DNA of 64,000 bases from Symbiotaphrina buchneri (lineage: Eukaryota; Ascomycota; Symbiotaphrinales; Symbiotaphrinaceae). The notes beneath the pieces are model-generated. The model made no database searches. It was not told the origin of the DNA and worked only from the letters and a program-made list of their open reading frames with translations. The position numbers and the translations under genes were made by a program. The DNA is taken from positions 1 to 64,000 of the forward strand of contig BCIG01000018.1 in the NCBI GenBank assembly GCA_001599915.1, written 5' to 3'. Each line of letters begins with the position of its first letter. Within the stretch, counting starts at the first letter, position 1. Of the stretch, positions 10,728 through 22,886 are shown one piece after another.

Positions 10728-12628
10728 TCATGCATCCTCAGCCAGCAACCCCTCATGCTCCGCCTCCACATCCACCGGCTCCCAGCCCTCCTCCCCACCG
10801 ACCTTCGCCCTCAGCGTCTCCGCCATCGCCACAGCATCTCTCCTCCCGCTTCTTACATCCACAAACCACACCATCGGGAGCGGGACCAAAATCAGCACCG
10901 CCAGGAACCAAAACCCCGTCCGCACACTCCCCGTCTGATCCACCAACTTGCCGACGACCGCGGGCCCCACCGCCGAGCTGCCCTTATCCGTAACAGCATA
11001 TAGCGCATAAAACGCCGCCTCAAACCCGGGCGGGATCAACAGCCCAAAGAAAGAGCGACACAGCGACGAAATGCCCCCCATGACGAAGCCGTGCACGAAC
11101 GCCAGCGGGAAGATCTCCCACGCCTGCTGCAGCCCGCCGACGCCCCAGCGCTGGATGAAGGGGACGAAGCCGAGGAGCCCGTAGAGTGGGATCAACTCGA
11201 AAAGTGCAATGCATGCCACGATGATGCCGTTGGCTGACCAGCCGAAGCGGCGCGCGAGAACGGGCCATGCGAATGCCCCCACGAGGCCCGATGCGGTGGC
11301 GGTGATGGATACCATGGCGATGGCGGGCGTGCTCATCTGCAGCTCTGTCTTGGCGAAGAGGATCGCCGTCCCGGAGACGGTTGCTACGGCGTCGGAGAGG
11401 AAGAACCATGCGATCAGGAACAGCGCGGCTTGTTTCAGCCGTGCGACCGTGCGGACGGTCTTCCAGAGCGACGCCCATGCGAATGTCACGTACGGCAGCC
11501 ACGCGAGCCACCGCCGTCGTGAGGATGAGATGTGTGCTGGCAGTGGAGGACCCGGGCGTGGGCGCAGCCAGAGCGCGGCGGGGATGCTGAACCCGGCCCA
11601 CCACAGCCCGACGACGAAGAGGATGACCCGCAGAGGGACGCTGGCGGAATGGTTGGATGGAAGCAACTTGTTGAGCAGAAGCAGAATGCCGATGCTGATG
11701 ATCTGCATGAGCACGGCGGCGGCGTAGCCGACACCCGTCCCTTTTGAGGAGATGAGGTTGGAGATTTTGAGCTCGGGGGAGATGGAATTAGAAGATGGGA
11801 CTTTGTCGTGCTCTGTTGTGTGGTGTGGCTCGTCGGAGGAAAGGTGGTGCATTGAGATGGAAGGACCGGGAGCGGGATCGCGGCTCGTCCCGGTTATGGA
11901 AGGGTCGTTCGCTGCTAGTAGTGGGAGGTAGGAGTTCAGAAGCACAAATGATGAGCCCAGGCACGTTACTCCTAGTATGACTAGGAGAGATCCGAGGAAG
12001 TAGACGGTCGGGAAGACGAGCAGGAATGCCATGCTGGCCGCAGCGCCCGTGAAGCCAAAAGTAAGCAGCAGGCGTTTGCGATTACTCCCTGTCAATCACA
12101 GTCGTCAGAGCTCAGTACCCATCTGCAACCTGTACCGGGTAACCGGGACCACACGTACCATAGTCGGCAATAGCACTGATCGAGATGAGCGTCAACGCCT
12201 GGACCAACACCGCCGCCGAGAAGGTATACATAGCAAAGCTGGCCGTGCTAATCTCCGCGCCCAGCAGCTTCACCACACACTGCTCGTCATCTCTGGCCAC
12301 AAGAAGGCTACGCGCAAGTAACGCTGCGGGTCCACTTCCCGCAGGGGCGACGCACGGTGTAACCCGGTCGGAGCGCAGAACGCCATGCTCGCGGGCCAGC
12401 TGTTCGAGCGTAACTGGGAGGAAGGATCCTGGTGCAGCTGTCAGATTTCCCTTCCTGAAGGTGCATTCCGAGCGTCGTGAGAGAAGCATGCTCACCGACA
12501 CCGCTGACTGCGAATACTTCAGCTGCTAGACCGTACGAGTACCATCCGTACAGTTCTTTCTGGCTCGTTGGCCGGGTGTCTTCGCCTGGGTATCGTAGCC
12601 CATGCCGTGTGCCTGCCATGACATCCAC
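10728..12628 (-). CDS. atg22: Atg22-like vacuolar amino-acid effluxer
   Basis: Autophagy-related protein 22 family, an MFS-like vacuolar membrane protein that returns amino acids from the vacuole after autophagic breakdown. Exons on the minus strand: 12628-12496, 12428-12159, 12088-10728, 588 codons (587 aa). The N-terminus reads [21 protein letters not shown], then [15 protein letters not shown] across the first intron, both hallmarks of the family. Multiple hydrophobic segments follow, with a long soluble loop after TM4. Late motifs such as [22 protein letters not shown] also fit. Three GATA sites lie about 330 bp upstream, consistent with nitrogen control. Fungi often carry several Atg22 paralogues; this could be one of the atg22-1/2 forms. 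Confidence 0.88.
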
Positions 12629-13248
12629 ACCGTGCTCTGCGCGAGGTGTGACGGTCGATACCTCTGTAGCCTCTCTGAAGCCTAAAGCTATTGATTCAGG
12701 TTCAGGCCATTGTAGCTAGCGGTAGTGATCGACTGGAGTGGTCTAGGGAGGAGAGTCAGTCGACGGCTGCACGCGCGTATGCCAGACGCTATTGGGCGGA
12801 TCAGGCGCAGCGCAGCTAGTTGGGCTCGCAGGACAGGCGGCAATGGAGCTTGGTGATAGGTGAAAGGAAGGACGAAAATGACCTCACTTGGTGTGCGCCG
12901 GAATGGTCGGCTGCAGGGTGGGTCGGATGGTTAGTAAGCCGCTTTTAATCCATCCGATACCTTATCTTATCGATAACGCAGGGGATGCAGGGGCGAGGTG
13001 TTAGAGTCCGAGAGGCATTTGGACAGGATGAGAGTAATAGGGAGCATGCAATATTTGCATTGCTTCCAATGCCTATTGGGGTAATTTCGTGGCTGCTGCA
13101 ACGTAAGAAGAGTCTTCTGAGGATACCAGTAATAGCTGTCGCTCGACCGCTCGCACCGCCGTACTGCAGCTTCTCAGTAGTTACCACCGAATGGAAGCTC
13201 GGCGATAGAAGACAGCATCATCCTCTCAATTATTGACAGTCCTACCAC
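12629..13248. other. intergenic region
   Basis: Promoter side of the atg22-like gene and 3' side of the racemase-like gene. It contains the GATA-site cluster at 12955-12976; nothing else recognised. Confidence 0.4.
12955..12976. promoter_or_regulatory. cluster of GATA-factor sites
   Basis: CTTATC at 12961-12966, CTTATC at 12966-12971 and CGATAA at 12971-12976 are three overlapping HGATAR sites, with another GATA at 12956. GATA factors such as AreA bind closely spaced pairs. Position fits the atg22-like promoter. Function inferred. Confidence 0.45.
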
Positions 13249-14132
13249 CTATACTCCACTCTCCCTAGTCTCCACCTCACTCCTCGGCCTCTGCATCTCC
13301 GCCTCGCGCACCTCTTGTTCCGTCCAAGGAGCAAACTCCCTCCTCACCAGCCCAGAATAAAACCATTCACCCATCGTAAACACATCATAAACCGGCATCC
13401 GTAACTCTCTCTGGATCGCCAGCGCAAAACACGGCAGCTGGGTACACTCCAACAGAATCGCCGCCACGCCGGGGTTCTCTGTCACGAGCCGCCTTGCCGT
13501 GTCCACGAGCTCGTCCTCGAGGTCTTGATGCACGTATGGCGCCCCGTCGCGCAGCACGCGCCGCAGATGGCCGTCTGCGGGTGGGCCGATGATCGGATAC
13601 CGCGCGCTGTGAGGGATCCCGAGCTTCTCGAAGTGTCTGGTGGTGAGGCGCGCGCCGTCGAAGGTGATCACTCCGACGACTTTGTCGGATGGCAGGAAGG
13701 GTTGGATGGCGGGGATCTGGAGCAGGGAGGACGTGGCTATTGGGATGGGCAGGCGCTTGGAGAGTCTGTTTTCTCTTGTTAATATTTATTCTTGTTTCCT
13801 GCGAAATATTCATTATGCCCTCTTTTTTCGTGGGGGAGTACGCACTCAGGCTGGGCCATAGCCAAAAACCCACAGCTGGTAATAATGCCCACACAGCCCT
13901 TCTCAGCAAGAATCATGCCCGCATCGACGACATTCTGAATAAACTCCTCCGGGTACTCATCCGGCGTGACCAGCCGGTCGAGAAATAACCCCTTACCCAA
14001 CTCGCGCACAATCGGGAAGCTCCAGGTGCGCTCGTTCCAGCCATCCCCCGGTGGGCGGTGGAAGTTGAGCTCCGTGCAGATAAAGCCCATGGACGGGCCA
14101 TGATCATCCGCCGGGGATGTAAGGCTCCCCAT
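13249..14132 (-). CDS. Asp/Glu/hydantoin racemase-family protein
   Basis: Protein of the aspartate/glutamate/hydantoin racemase superfamily (PF01177 fold), whose members are cofactor-independent racemases, maleate isomerases or arylmalonate decarboxylases. Exons on the minus strand: 14132-13846 and 13765-13249, 268 codons (267 aa). Exon 1 has GCVGIITSCGFLAM, carrying the first catalytic-type Cys; exon 2 has KVVGVITFDGARLT and AAILLECTQLPCFA, with the second Cys pair region. Two opposing cysteines are the family's catalytic pair. The intron 13766-13845 (80 nt) joins AMAQPE to LSKRLPIPIATSSL, which fits. It is transcribed divergently from an MFS permease gene. Exact reaction unknown. Confidence 0.8.
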
Positions 14133-14749
14133 TTTGCGGCGGCGGGGCGGTGTTGGGCGCGGTGCAATATTCTCTCGAGAGGACGGGACCCCTGTACTGG
14201 TCTGGTTCTGCGGCGCTGCGCTGCGGGACAAAGGTGGGATGGGATGCAGGTATGAGAGATAGGATCCCAGTCCGATTCGATGCGACTGGGTAGGGCAGAT
14301 TATATGATAGCGACCTTCCAAAGAAGGGAATAATGGGCCCCGAGCCGACAGTGGCGAGCTGCGTCGCTCGAGGCCTATCGCTATCGTCGGGAGAAAGCGA
14401 ATCGGTGGAGCTGATTTGCTTGGCGGCGCCGACCGTTGGTGGTGTGCGACAGGGGTGCCGAGAGGGCCGATATGGATCATATGAGTTAGAGTGAATGATA
14501 GGCAACGTTTAGAACTGCTTTCGTCTTGGGGCGTTTTTGTTAGACCCCGCACGCGACATCTTCGGGAGAGATAGCAGATTCTTGATGGTGTGTATACCTT
14601 TGGTATGGATATATACCGGTATATATATATGCGCAGGGATATAGCCAGGATGTCGTACATCTCGAATTCGATAATACTGGACAAGACCAATTCTGCTACG
14701 TATCTGTTATTTTTGTCGATTTCTTTCTCGACAAAAATACTATCTCAGA
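14133..14749. other. divergent promoter, racemase-like gene and MFS gene
   Basis: A 617-bp region between two divergent starts. It contains an AT-rich perfect palindrome, ATATATACC/GGTATATAT, at about 14609-14626. No gene supported. Confidence 0.4.
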
Positions 14750-16706
14750 ATGGAGAAGACAGATATCGATTTGAGCGCCCAAGAGCGCAAGAGTTCTACA
14801 CCGGCCAGCCTTGAGCATGGAGAGGTCGTTGGAGAGGTCGTTGCGGAGGACCTCCAGGTTGATCCTGTACTTTCCACGAAAGTATGCAGGAAGTTCGACA
14901 CGCGGTAAGCTATCCTCTCTGCCTGACGTTTCGACTCCAAAGCTTGGTCTAATCCCGGTCATATCTCACAGGCTTCTGCCCCTCCTCTCTGCCATGTACC
15001 TATTCAACTCCATGGACCGCAGCAATTTGGGTATGACTTCCCCGTGTCCCCAAGATCACCTCCAAGCCATCTCCGGAAACCCACTTACATTCCGCAACAG
15101 GCAACGCAAAAACCGACGGCCTTGACAAGGATTTGCACCTCGTCGGGAACCAGTACTCCCTGACGCTGGTGTTATTCTACATCACCTTCTGCCTGTTCGA
15201 CCTCCCGCTCAACCTCCTGCTCAAACGCTATTCCGGCAAGATCATGTTGCCGACGTTGATGATTGGCTGGTACGGGCTCCTGGCTCACTAAACCCCTGAA
15301 TTATGCTGATGCCCTCACCAGGGGCTCGATGACAATGCTGCAATGCGCCGTGCACAACTGGGCCGGACTGCTAATCTGCCGGCTCCTCATGGGGGCTTTC
15401 GAAGCCGGATTTATGGGTGCGTAACACCCCCTCCTTCTCCTCCCAACAACAAGCCTTACTGACAACCATCTCCGCCCGCCCAGCCGGCGTAGTCTTCTTC
15501 CTCACGCTCTTCTACCGGCGCAACGAGCTCGCCTTACGGATCGCGCTGTTCTACGGGGCCGCCACGGTCGCAGGGGCCTTCTCGGGACTCATCGCCTTCG
15601 GAGTCTTCCAGATCCATGACCCGAGCGTGCCGGGCTGGAAATACCTATTCATCGTCGAGGGTGGCGCGAGTGTCATCATTGCCGCGTTTGCGTACTGGCA
15701 TCTCCCCAAGGACGCGCCGTCGTGTAAGTGGTTAAGTGAGGAGGAGAAGTTCACGGCGAACCAGCGACTGTTGCTCGATGGCTCGGTCGTGACGAATGAG
15801 GAGTTTGATTTTAGGCATGCTGTTAGGGTTATTCTCACCCCGCGCTTGGCGGTCTGGGCTTGTTTGGGATTGAGTTATGGTGTTGGTAGGCATTCCATCT
15901 TTGACATTGAAGGCTTGGGCGTGTCATATGCTAATTCACCACAGCATCCGCGTCCGTTGGAAACTTCCTACCGCAAATGGTCGCAAGACTGGTACGCCCC
16001 CTCTCCACTCCCCAGACACTTCAAAGCTAACCCCCGCCCTAGGGCTACTCCACCGTCAAAACCAACCTGTACACCGTGGCACCCTACTGCGTCGGGACCG
16101 TAGTCCTCCTCTGCGTCTGCCGGTCATCCGACCACTTCCGCGAGCGCTCACTACACCTCTGCTTCAGCATGCTCCTCACGCTAATCGGCTACGTGATCCT
16201 GGCGACCGTCGACGTGCTGAGCCAGAAGGGCGTCGCCTACTTCGCCTGCTTCCTACTGTGCTCCGGCGCCTTCGCACCATCGTGCATCTTCCACAGCTGG
16301 CACCAGAACAACACGCCGCACGAGAACCAGCGCGCGGCGGTCGCGGGGTTCTTGATTGGCGCGGCGAATGCGGGTGGCATTATTTCGTCGTTGGCTTTTA
16401 CGGCGAAGTCGGCACCCATTTATATGCCTGGTGCGTTTTTGCTTTCCCTTTCCGCCGATTTGCCGGCGGGGGGTGGGCTTGGTAGATGGGTTGGAGCTGA
16501 CTGACTTCTGTGTAGCTTTGATCGTTACAGCTGTTTTCCAGGCTGTGGGTATCTTGATTGCCTTTTCGTTTGGCATGTATCTCCGCTACGACAACTGGAA
16601 GCGCAACAAGGCTCAGGGCGTCAGCCGCTCGGCCAAGGATGTGGTCAGTTCGTACCTGGTGGGAGCGTCTGGCACCAAAGATCCGAACTGGCGCTGGACC
16701 ACGTAG
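14750..16706 (+). CDS. MFS permease, Dal5/TNA1 (anion:cation symporter) type
   Basis: Plasma-membrane major facilitator of the allantoate/nicotinate permease type, importing an organic anion. Exons 14750-14904, 14972-15030, 15101-15269, 15322-15416, 15484-15885, 15945-15991, 16043-16430 and 16516-16706 sum to 502 codons (501 aa) without a stop. Typical blocks: LSAMYLFNSMDRSNLGNAKTDG in TM1 (split by intron 2), LICRLLMGAFEAGFM, AGVVFFLTLFYRRNELALR, then the late SWHQNNTPHENQRAAVAGFLIGAANAGG. About twelve membrane segments can be traced. All seven introns are 51-85 nt. It shares a promoter region with the racemase-like gene, so it may import that enzyme's substrate. Confidence 0.92.
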
Positions 16707-17479
16707 AATATCAGAACAACGGACGCGATGGCCGATGGGTACGTACTTTGGTGGTCGTGCAGATGTGTGATAGGGTCGATTATAAGATGACAAAGGAGAC
16801 TGCGTTAGGGGAAGTATATATGGTATATCGATTGATTGACTACGATATGTTTTACAAAGAAATAGAGTTTCTGAGAAAACCCCGGATTCCGTGAACTTTG
16901 CTTGCAGCCTCTTTCTGCCCCTCTCCTCACTCCTTTGCCCAATTATTATCGACCTGCCTCTAATCTTCGTACAAACAGGGGGCGGAACTAGTCTCAAATA
17001 ATACGTTGATTCTCTGTCCCCCGCGAGCGAGTCGGTCAGGCGGGCCATCTTATGTAGTGGTAGGAAATAGCGTGGTTTCTACCGCCTGGACCTACGAAAG
17101 GAAGTTAGACAGCATTGGTATATCCCGTCCCGTCATTGGCTGTAACTGCTGTTCACACAAGACAGGGCGCTACCTCTTCGGATCCGAGGGGCCGTTTGGG
17201 GAAAGGAGATACGCCACGCCCAGGATTAATCACCTGGAGATGTGGTTATTGAAATAGATAAGGATTGCCTTTGTGCCGCGCACGCTGGACGTGGTTTTTC
17301 GTACGTCTAGCTTGCAGTCCTTATCATCATTGCTAAGTTTGGAGACGGTCATTGTTAACTACTCGTCATCGTTGCGGAAGGACTGAACTGGATTTGAGTT
17401 GCAGGGCGACGCTCACCAGAGAACATCGGGATTGGATTACACGACATTTTCACCAGGGCGCCAGACATCTCCATCGATC
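16707..17479. other. intergenic region
   Basis: Between the MFS gene and the FMN-binding protein gene, both on the plus strand. It includes a short palindrome CTTCGGATCCGAGG near 17176. No gene recognised. Confidence 0.4.
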
Positions 17480-18395
17480 ATGGGCGAGAAGGCCGCTTAT
17501 ACGGTGCAGCCGCAAAACAAAATCAACCGCTACAACCACCAAGGCATGTTTCCCCTGCACTTCCCCTTCCGTCTTCATACCCGGTGCACTCCCTAACACG
17601 CCAGCAGCAACCTACGACTACGCTACCATACACAGCATCATCAACACCACGCCCGTTCTACACGTCTCCTTCAACCCTTCCCCCGCCGACCCGGACCCCT
17701 TCCCCGTCATCCTGCCCATGATCGGGCAGATGGGCTTATTCCCTTACGGCGCAGCCTCCACTCCCCTCAACCAGCCCCTCGACTGCTACCTGCATGGCTA
17801 CGTCAGCTCGCGGCTCATGCGCCTGTCCGCCTCCGCTGACAAGGAGTCGCACTCCGACTCGAACGCCGGCATGCCGATCTGTGTTGCCGCAACGAAAGTC
17901 GACGGGCTCGTGCTGACTCTCACGCCCAACAGCCACAACTACAACTACCGATCCGCGGTTCTGCACGGGCGCGCACAGATCGTCACCTCCACCGAGGAAA
18001 AGCTCTGGGCCATGGAACTGATCACCAACAGCGTCGTGCCGGACCGGTGGGCGCATACGCGCGTGCCGCCCGACGCGGCCGAGATGCAGAGTACGCGCAT
18101 CCTGAAGGTGAGGGTTCTGAGCGCGAGTGGGAAGGTGCGTGAGGGGTGTCCAGAGGATGAGAGGAAGGATTTGAGGAGGGAGGATGTCCTGGATAGGGTC
18201 TGGACGGGCGTGGTGCCGCTTGTGGAGAGGTTGGAGGTGCCAGTGCCTGGGCCGTATAATCGTGTGAAGGAGGTCCCGCAGCATGTGACGCGGTTTGTGA
18301 GGGACGTTAATGAGAGGAATGAACGCTATGCGATGGAGGCGGCAAGGAAGCCGGCGCCGTTGAAGAGGAAGAAGAAGGTGGATGAGCAGGAGTGA
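17480..18395 (+). CDS. FMN-binding split-barrel (pyridoxamine 5'-phosphate oxidase-related) protein
   Basis: Member of the flavin-nucleotide-binding split-barrel group (Pyridox_ox_2 type, PF12900); relatives bind FMN and act as small flavin oxidoreductases. Exons 17480-17543 and 17608-18395 give 284 codons (283 aa). Typical blocks: NRYNHQ|ATYDYATIHSI across the intron, TPVLHVSFNP, FPVILPMIGQMG, HSHNYNYRSAVLHGRA-like segment and MELITNSVVPDRW. The only way to keep frame and recover ATYDYATIH is to start the intron at GC (17544), giving a GC-AG intron. The C-terminus is Lys-rich. Role inferred to be within the catabolic neighbourhood. Confidence 0.82.
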
Positions 18396-18722
18396 ATTGG
18401 AGTCAGGGTGGAGGAAGTAGTTCTAGATATCGTCTCTTTGGTTTATTGCTTAACAGGATTTTAGCTTTTACCCGTACTTATCCCGCGTGATAGGGTGCAG
18501 GGAGGGGCACCATGGAGTTCAGGCATGCTCATATTACGACATATCACTGTCACTACAGAAGTGGTTCATATACCCCCTGATCAGGAAACTGTTCATCCAC
18601 TGAAACTTCAGTATAGCCGAGCGGCCTTGCAATACAAAGCAACCAATACCCAAGCATCTGTGTCCGTCTCAAATCGTATATCTACTAACATCTACACATA
18701 ACCTACGACGACCCACACCCAC
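18396..18722. other. intergenic region between convergent genes
   Basis: 3' flanks of the FMN-binding protein gene and the NCS1 permease gene. Nothing recognised. Confidence 0.4.
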
Positions 18723-20874
18723 TCATGCCACGGTCTTCTCATCCGTGACATACGCCGTCCTGACCGGCGACGACACCGGCACAACCACCTCGCCATCCTC
18801 TCTAAACACAGTTCCATCCTCAGCCACAAACTCCTCCGCGCCCGCCTGCTCCCAGCCAAGGTTCATCTCGCGGATCAGCTTCTGGTTCTTCGTCGGCCAC
18901 ACAGTGCAGATAGCAAGGTACACTACAAACGAGACAGCAAACGACAGCATCCAGCCCAGATGGCCCAGATCCGTCGCAGCGGGGGAGACGCTCGCGCCCA
19001 GGGAGCCGACAAACCCCGGGAACGGCAGCGCAATGCCGCACAGGTAGGCGATGACGGCCTGCACGTTCCAGCCACGCGTGTAGTAGTAGTGTTTATTCGA
19101 GCGTGCGCCGTCGTAGAGGTATCCCACAAACACATTCCCGCGCGTGAGGCACCAGTACTCGGCGATCATGATGGCGACGACACTGGCCATGAACAGACCG
19201 TAGCCCGAGAGGAAGGTTGTGAAGACCGAGGCCGACTTGAGGATCTTCCACGGGCAGATGGCGAAGGCGAGGAACTCGACAAGGAATTGGCCCCGTGGGA
19301 TGGTGATGTATCGTGGGAATAGCATCGAGCTGTCGCTCCCGAAGGGGATCATGTTGGCGGCGATGTTGGTGCCGAGGATCGAGATCATCCATGTGAAGGC
19401 GCAGAGGAAGACGGCGAAGCGTGTGCTGGAGGACCAGTATCGCTCCATTATGGCTGTGAGGAGGTCCCATTGGTTCCTGCATTGCGGTTAATACGGTTGG
19501 TTGATGATTTAGGGAACAGAGAGAGGGTAAGGATGATGTACCAGAGTTGGAGACCCCAAGCATTGTTAATGGCGGCCGTTGATAAGATACCAAGAGTCGC
19601 CGAGATGGTGATAGCGATCGGATTGACGACCTGATCAGCATTAGCAGTGACCTCGTTATTTTTGTGCCTTCACTGACCAGATTGGTGTACATGGCTCCAC
19701 TCTTGGTCTTGCTCCATCTCGCAATATCTGGTTGATTGGTGATGAGCGTCGCAGTATTTCTGCCAGCAATATCAGCCTCGAACCCCAACACTTGCATGCA
19801 CGATCACTTACCCCATACCGCTGTTAATTGCATAGACGAAAAACCAACCCCAACCGCTACTCTTCGTGGTAGTCAACGCATTCAAGCTGCCCAATTTTCC
19901 TTTCGTGTTCGCCATGCAGAAGATGAACAACCCCCACGTGGCCGGTATCATGATTATGGCCTTGAACCAGAAGAACTTGCGCAGCTGGTAGGGCCTGAAG
20001 GCGCAGAAGGGGAAATGAACAAGCCAGAAGAGGAAGAAAGCGAGCATGCCGGCGGACGTGATCCCTACTGACTCTGGGATGTGGTTGGGGATGTCGGTAT
20101 AGTAATGTCCAAAAACCGCTTGCAAGGCGTTGGCCATCAACGAGGCTCCGGAGTATACTGTGAGTGGTCAGTATGGCTGAAGTGCGTAAGGGGTTGAGGA
20201 GACTTACGTTGCACACCATACCAGATGATCGCCAGCGCTGCCCTGGCGCCGACGAAGTAGTAGCTGGCCCACATGCCGAAAACCGATCGCGCCACGATAG
20301 GATATCCGATATGGTACACGCTGGCGCAGCGAGAGTTGAAGAGCATGGCGACGGAAGAGATGAACTGAGACAGGAAGATGACGATGATAGATTGCCACCA
20401 GCTGAGCCCTATGCCAACCATGGTCTGTCACCGTATCAGCGGGGTCCTAGGCAACAAAAGGGATGGTTATTAGGAAAAGCAGATCGGGGCACTTACCGCT
20501 CCCAAGGTCCAGTTGCCAAAGGACAGCGAGAAGTAGAAGGTGCAATAATTCCACCAGCGCCATGCTGCAAGCTCATTAGCACCTCTCTAACTGGATGTAT
20601 CTCGTCATCAAGAGGCACGTGAGCACATACTCCGTTTGTGAGGAGGGGTCGGGTCCAAGTCTATCGAGCTTAATCAGTCAACGCACCCGGAGGTCGATGT
20701 CTCGATCTGCGTACCAGTATTGCTCCAGGAGGAGTTATGGCCGGGATGGCCATGCTCGTCCAACTGCGTGTCCTCGGTCTGGACGAACCGCACAAAAGTA
20801 TCCCAGTTTGTGAACGCATGTGTGAACGAGCGGAAGCCGCCAACGACCTTATCCCGGGCTGCTGCAATCGCCAT
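18723..20874 (-). CDS. NCS1 nucleobase/heterocycle:cation symporter
   Basis: Permease of the NCS1 family (Fur/Fcy relatives: uracil, allantoin, hydantoin, thiamine or nicotinamide-riboside carriers). Exons on the minus strand: 20874-20715, 20660-20631, 20564-20497, 20424-20208, 20157-19812, 19759-19678, 19630-19542, 19476-18723; 582 codons (581 aa). The splice joins SNTDLDPTPPHKRTWRWWNYCTF, with DLDP and WRWWNY being Fur-type hallmarks. Then come ALGLSWWQ-like GIGLSWWQSIIVIF, YPIVARSVFGMWASYY, ITNQPDIARWSK and NIAANMIPFGSD, all conserved family sites. About twelve membrane segments; short cytosolic tails. The gene is divergent from the PhyH dioxygenase gene. Substrate probably a small N-heterocycle, inferred only from family. 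Confidence 0.92.
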
Positions 20875-21440
20875 CTTGACCTTTACCGATGATCTTCGTT
20901 TCCTTCAGAGATCCGGTCGCTCACAGTATCGAGGAGCAGCGATGATAAAGGAGCATCGTTCTCAACCCGGGGTTATATCCCAGCCAGCCCCCGAAGATAA
21001 CAGCGATGGTCCGGACGTGGCGATTCCGGGCCGTATCACGATAGCCTGCATTTGGGGGCATGGCTGGCGCCAAGCCAAGCCCGTTAAGGAAGGTCCTATG
21101 GCAGTATGCGGAAGGTGCAAGATAGCGATTACGATGCTGATAAACAGGGATGATGGCTGGGCCAGCGAATGAGTGGTGTTCTTTCGATTGTTCGATGCAA
21201 GGGTGGGAAAATCGAGAACAGCGATTGACCTATGAGGAGGATAATTTGCCCATAACAGGGTGGTACGGAAGTACGGAGCCTGTGGATGACTGCCGGGATC
21301 GGCCACCGCCGATAGAACACCGTTGGCTTGGGCCCTTATCTGCAACCTGCTCATCGACAGACACCACTCTTCATCTGATCCTGCACTAGCAGTTGATTTG
21401 CGTGACGATAGACACAGCAATATTGACTACCTACGCAAAG
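20875..21440. other. divergent promoter, NCS1 and PhyH genes
   Basis: A 566-bp region between divergent starts. It has several CGG/CCG triplets, for example TCGGCCACCGCCGA near 21300 (CGG-N6-CCG), which is a possible Zn2Cys6 site. No gene supported. Confidence 0.4.
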
Positions 21441-22516
21441 ATGGTCACCGCCGAAACCCCGCCAACGAACGACGCACCGCGCGAGATCTTTCTGAGCAAA
21501 GAGGAGCGCGTCCGAGGGACGTACAGCCCGTCGAACCTGCAAAAGGTCCTCGAAGGACTGCATCAAGATGGCTTTGTCGTACTGAAGGGTGTAGTGGACG
21601 TCGTGCACGTCGATGCACTGAATGAATACATGTCCGACTACACCCAAGTGGTTCTGGAAGATCGACATGGCGGATCAAAGTACTACAACCATGGCGTGAA
21701 ATGTGGGTGATCTCTTGGCCCAGCTTGAGGGATAGTTGCATACTGACGATAGTCAATAGCAAACATCCTCCAGAGCCCACCCGTCACCGAACCCACTCTC
21801 CTCTTCGACGACGTCTACTTCAACCCGTACCTGATCCAAGTCGCCAACGCGTTCGTCTCCCCCTCCACCAACCCCCACTCACTTTAACACACCTCAGCTA
21901 TCTCGGCCACATGCCCATCTGGAACTTCACCACCGGCAACACCGCGCTCGCGGGGACCTCCGGGCTGCGGCAACCCGTCCACAAAGACATGCGCTTCACG
22001 CACCCCCTCTGCCCATTCTACTTCATCGCCAACGTGCCCTTAGCCGACTTCTCCCCCTCCAACGGTAGCACCGAGTTCTGGCTCGGTTCGCACGCGCACA
22101 CCACCGCCGCCGACCAAGTCCTCGCCACCACTCCCGAGCAGGCCGTCGGCAAGCAGCGCCTGGGCCAGCCGACGTGCAATGTCCGCCCGGAGGTGCTTGA
22201 GGAGAGGCGGAAAGTGCGCCCGCCGGTGCAGGTTAGAGCGCAAAGGGGGGATATTACGATCAGGGATTTGAGGGTCTGGCATGCGGGAATGCCGAATCCG
22301 AGTGAGAATCATCGGATCATGATTGCCCTGGGCTATCAGGCCAGGTGGTTCCAGAATCATGCGCTGCGGTTGGATTTACCAAGCAGTAGGGCGAACTTTT
22401 TCATGGCGGCGAATGGGATGCCGGTGGAGGTCCGCGCGAATTTGCTGAGTGATGAAGAGGTTCATGCTAGGCAGCATCAGGATAATTTTGACTTTAGGCC
22501 GAGCGTGGAGGAGTGA
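21441..22516 (+). CDS. phytanoyl-CoA dioxygenase (PhyH) family protein
   Basis: Non-heme Fe(II)/2-oxoglutarate-dependent dioxygenase of the PhyH family, expected to hydroxylate a small substrate. Exons 21441-21702, 21760-21850 and 21898-22516 give 324 codons (323 aa). The iron-binding triad is visible: H146 and D148 in PVHKDMRF, and the distal His in VWHAGMPN at about residue 246. The 2-oxoglutarate Arg is probably in NPSENHRIMI just after. The N-terminal LHQDGFVVLKGVVD block is the usual family start. Length is normal. It is divergent from the NCS1 permease gene and convergent with the cyclase gene. Substrate unknown. Confidence 0.9.
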
Positions 22517-22886
22517 GAGTCGAGGAGAATGGAGCACTATTGGATGGGCGGTATGGTTGCTTTTCAAGGTGTTGGACCTGCAAATTGCCATAGTGCTTCA
22601 AGGGGACGATGATATGAATTGTGAAATCTATAATCGACCCCATGTCGGACGAAAACGGCATACCGATCGGAGATGATAGTATTGATCTATCAAGCTCCAA
22701 TCAGTGAGATCCAATCTACACGGGGTCGATCTGCTACCAGATCCGTGGAGGAAATGCACCTCAAGCCACCGTACAAGCTCAATCTGCTCTAATCCATATC
22801 ATAAGTGCGTGTGCATTCCAGTCTATAAATCCCATCCCAAACCCTCATCACCACACCTCATCCCCTCCCCTCAACCCCCTACCGGC
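22517..22886. other. intergenic region between convergent genes
   Basis: 3' flanks of the PhyH gene and the cyclase gene. Nothing recognised. Confidence 0.4.

Noticed and set aside
13779-14690. Extended N-terminus of the racemase-like protein up to 14690
   Set aside because: The upstream part is low complexity and lies in the divergent promoter; the family start fits 14132.
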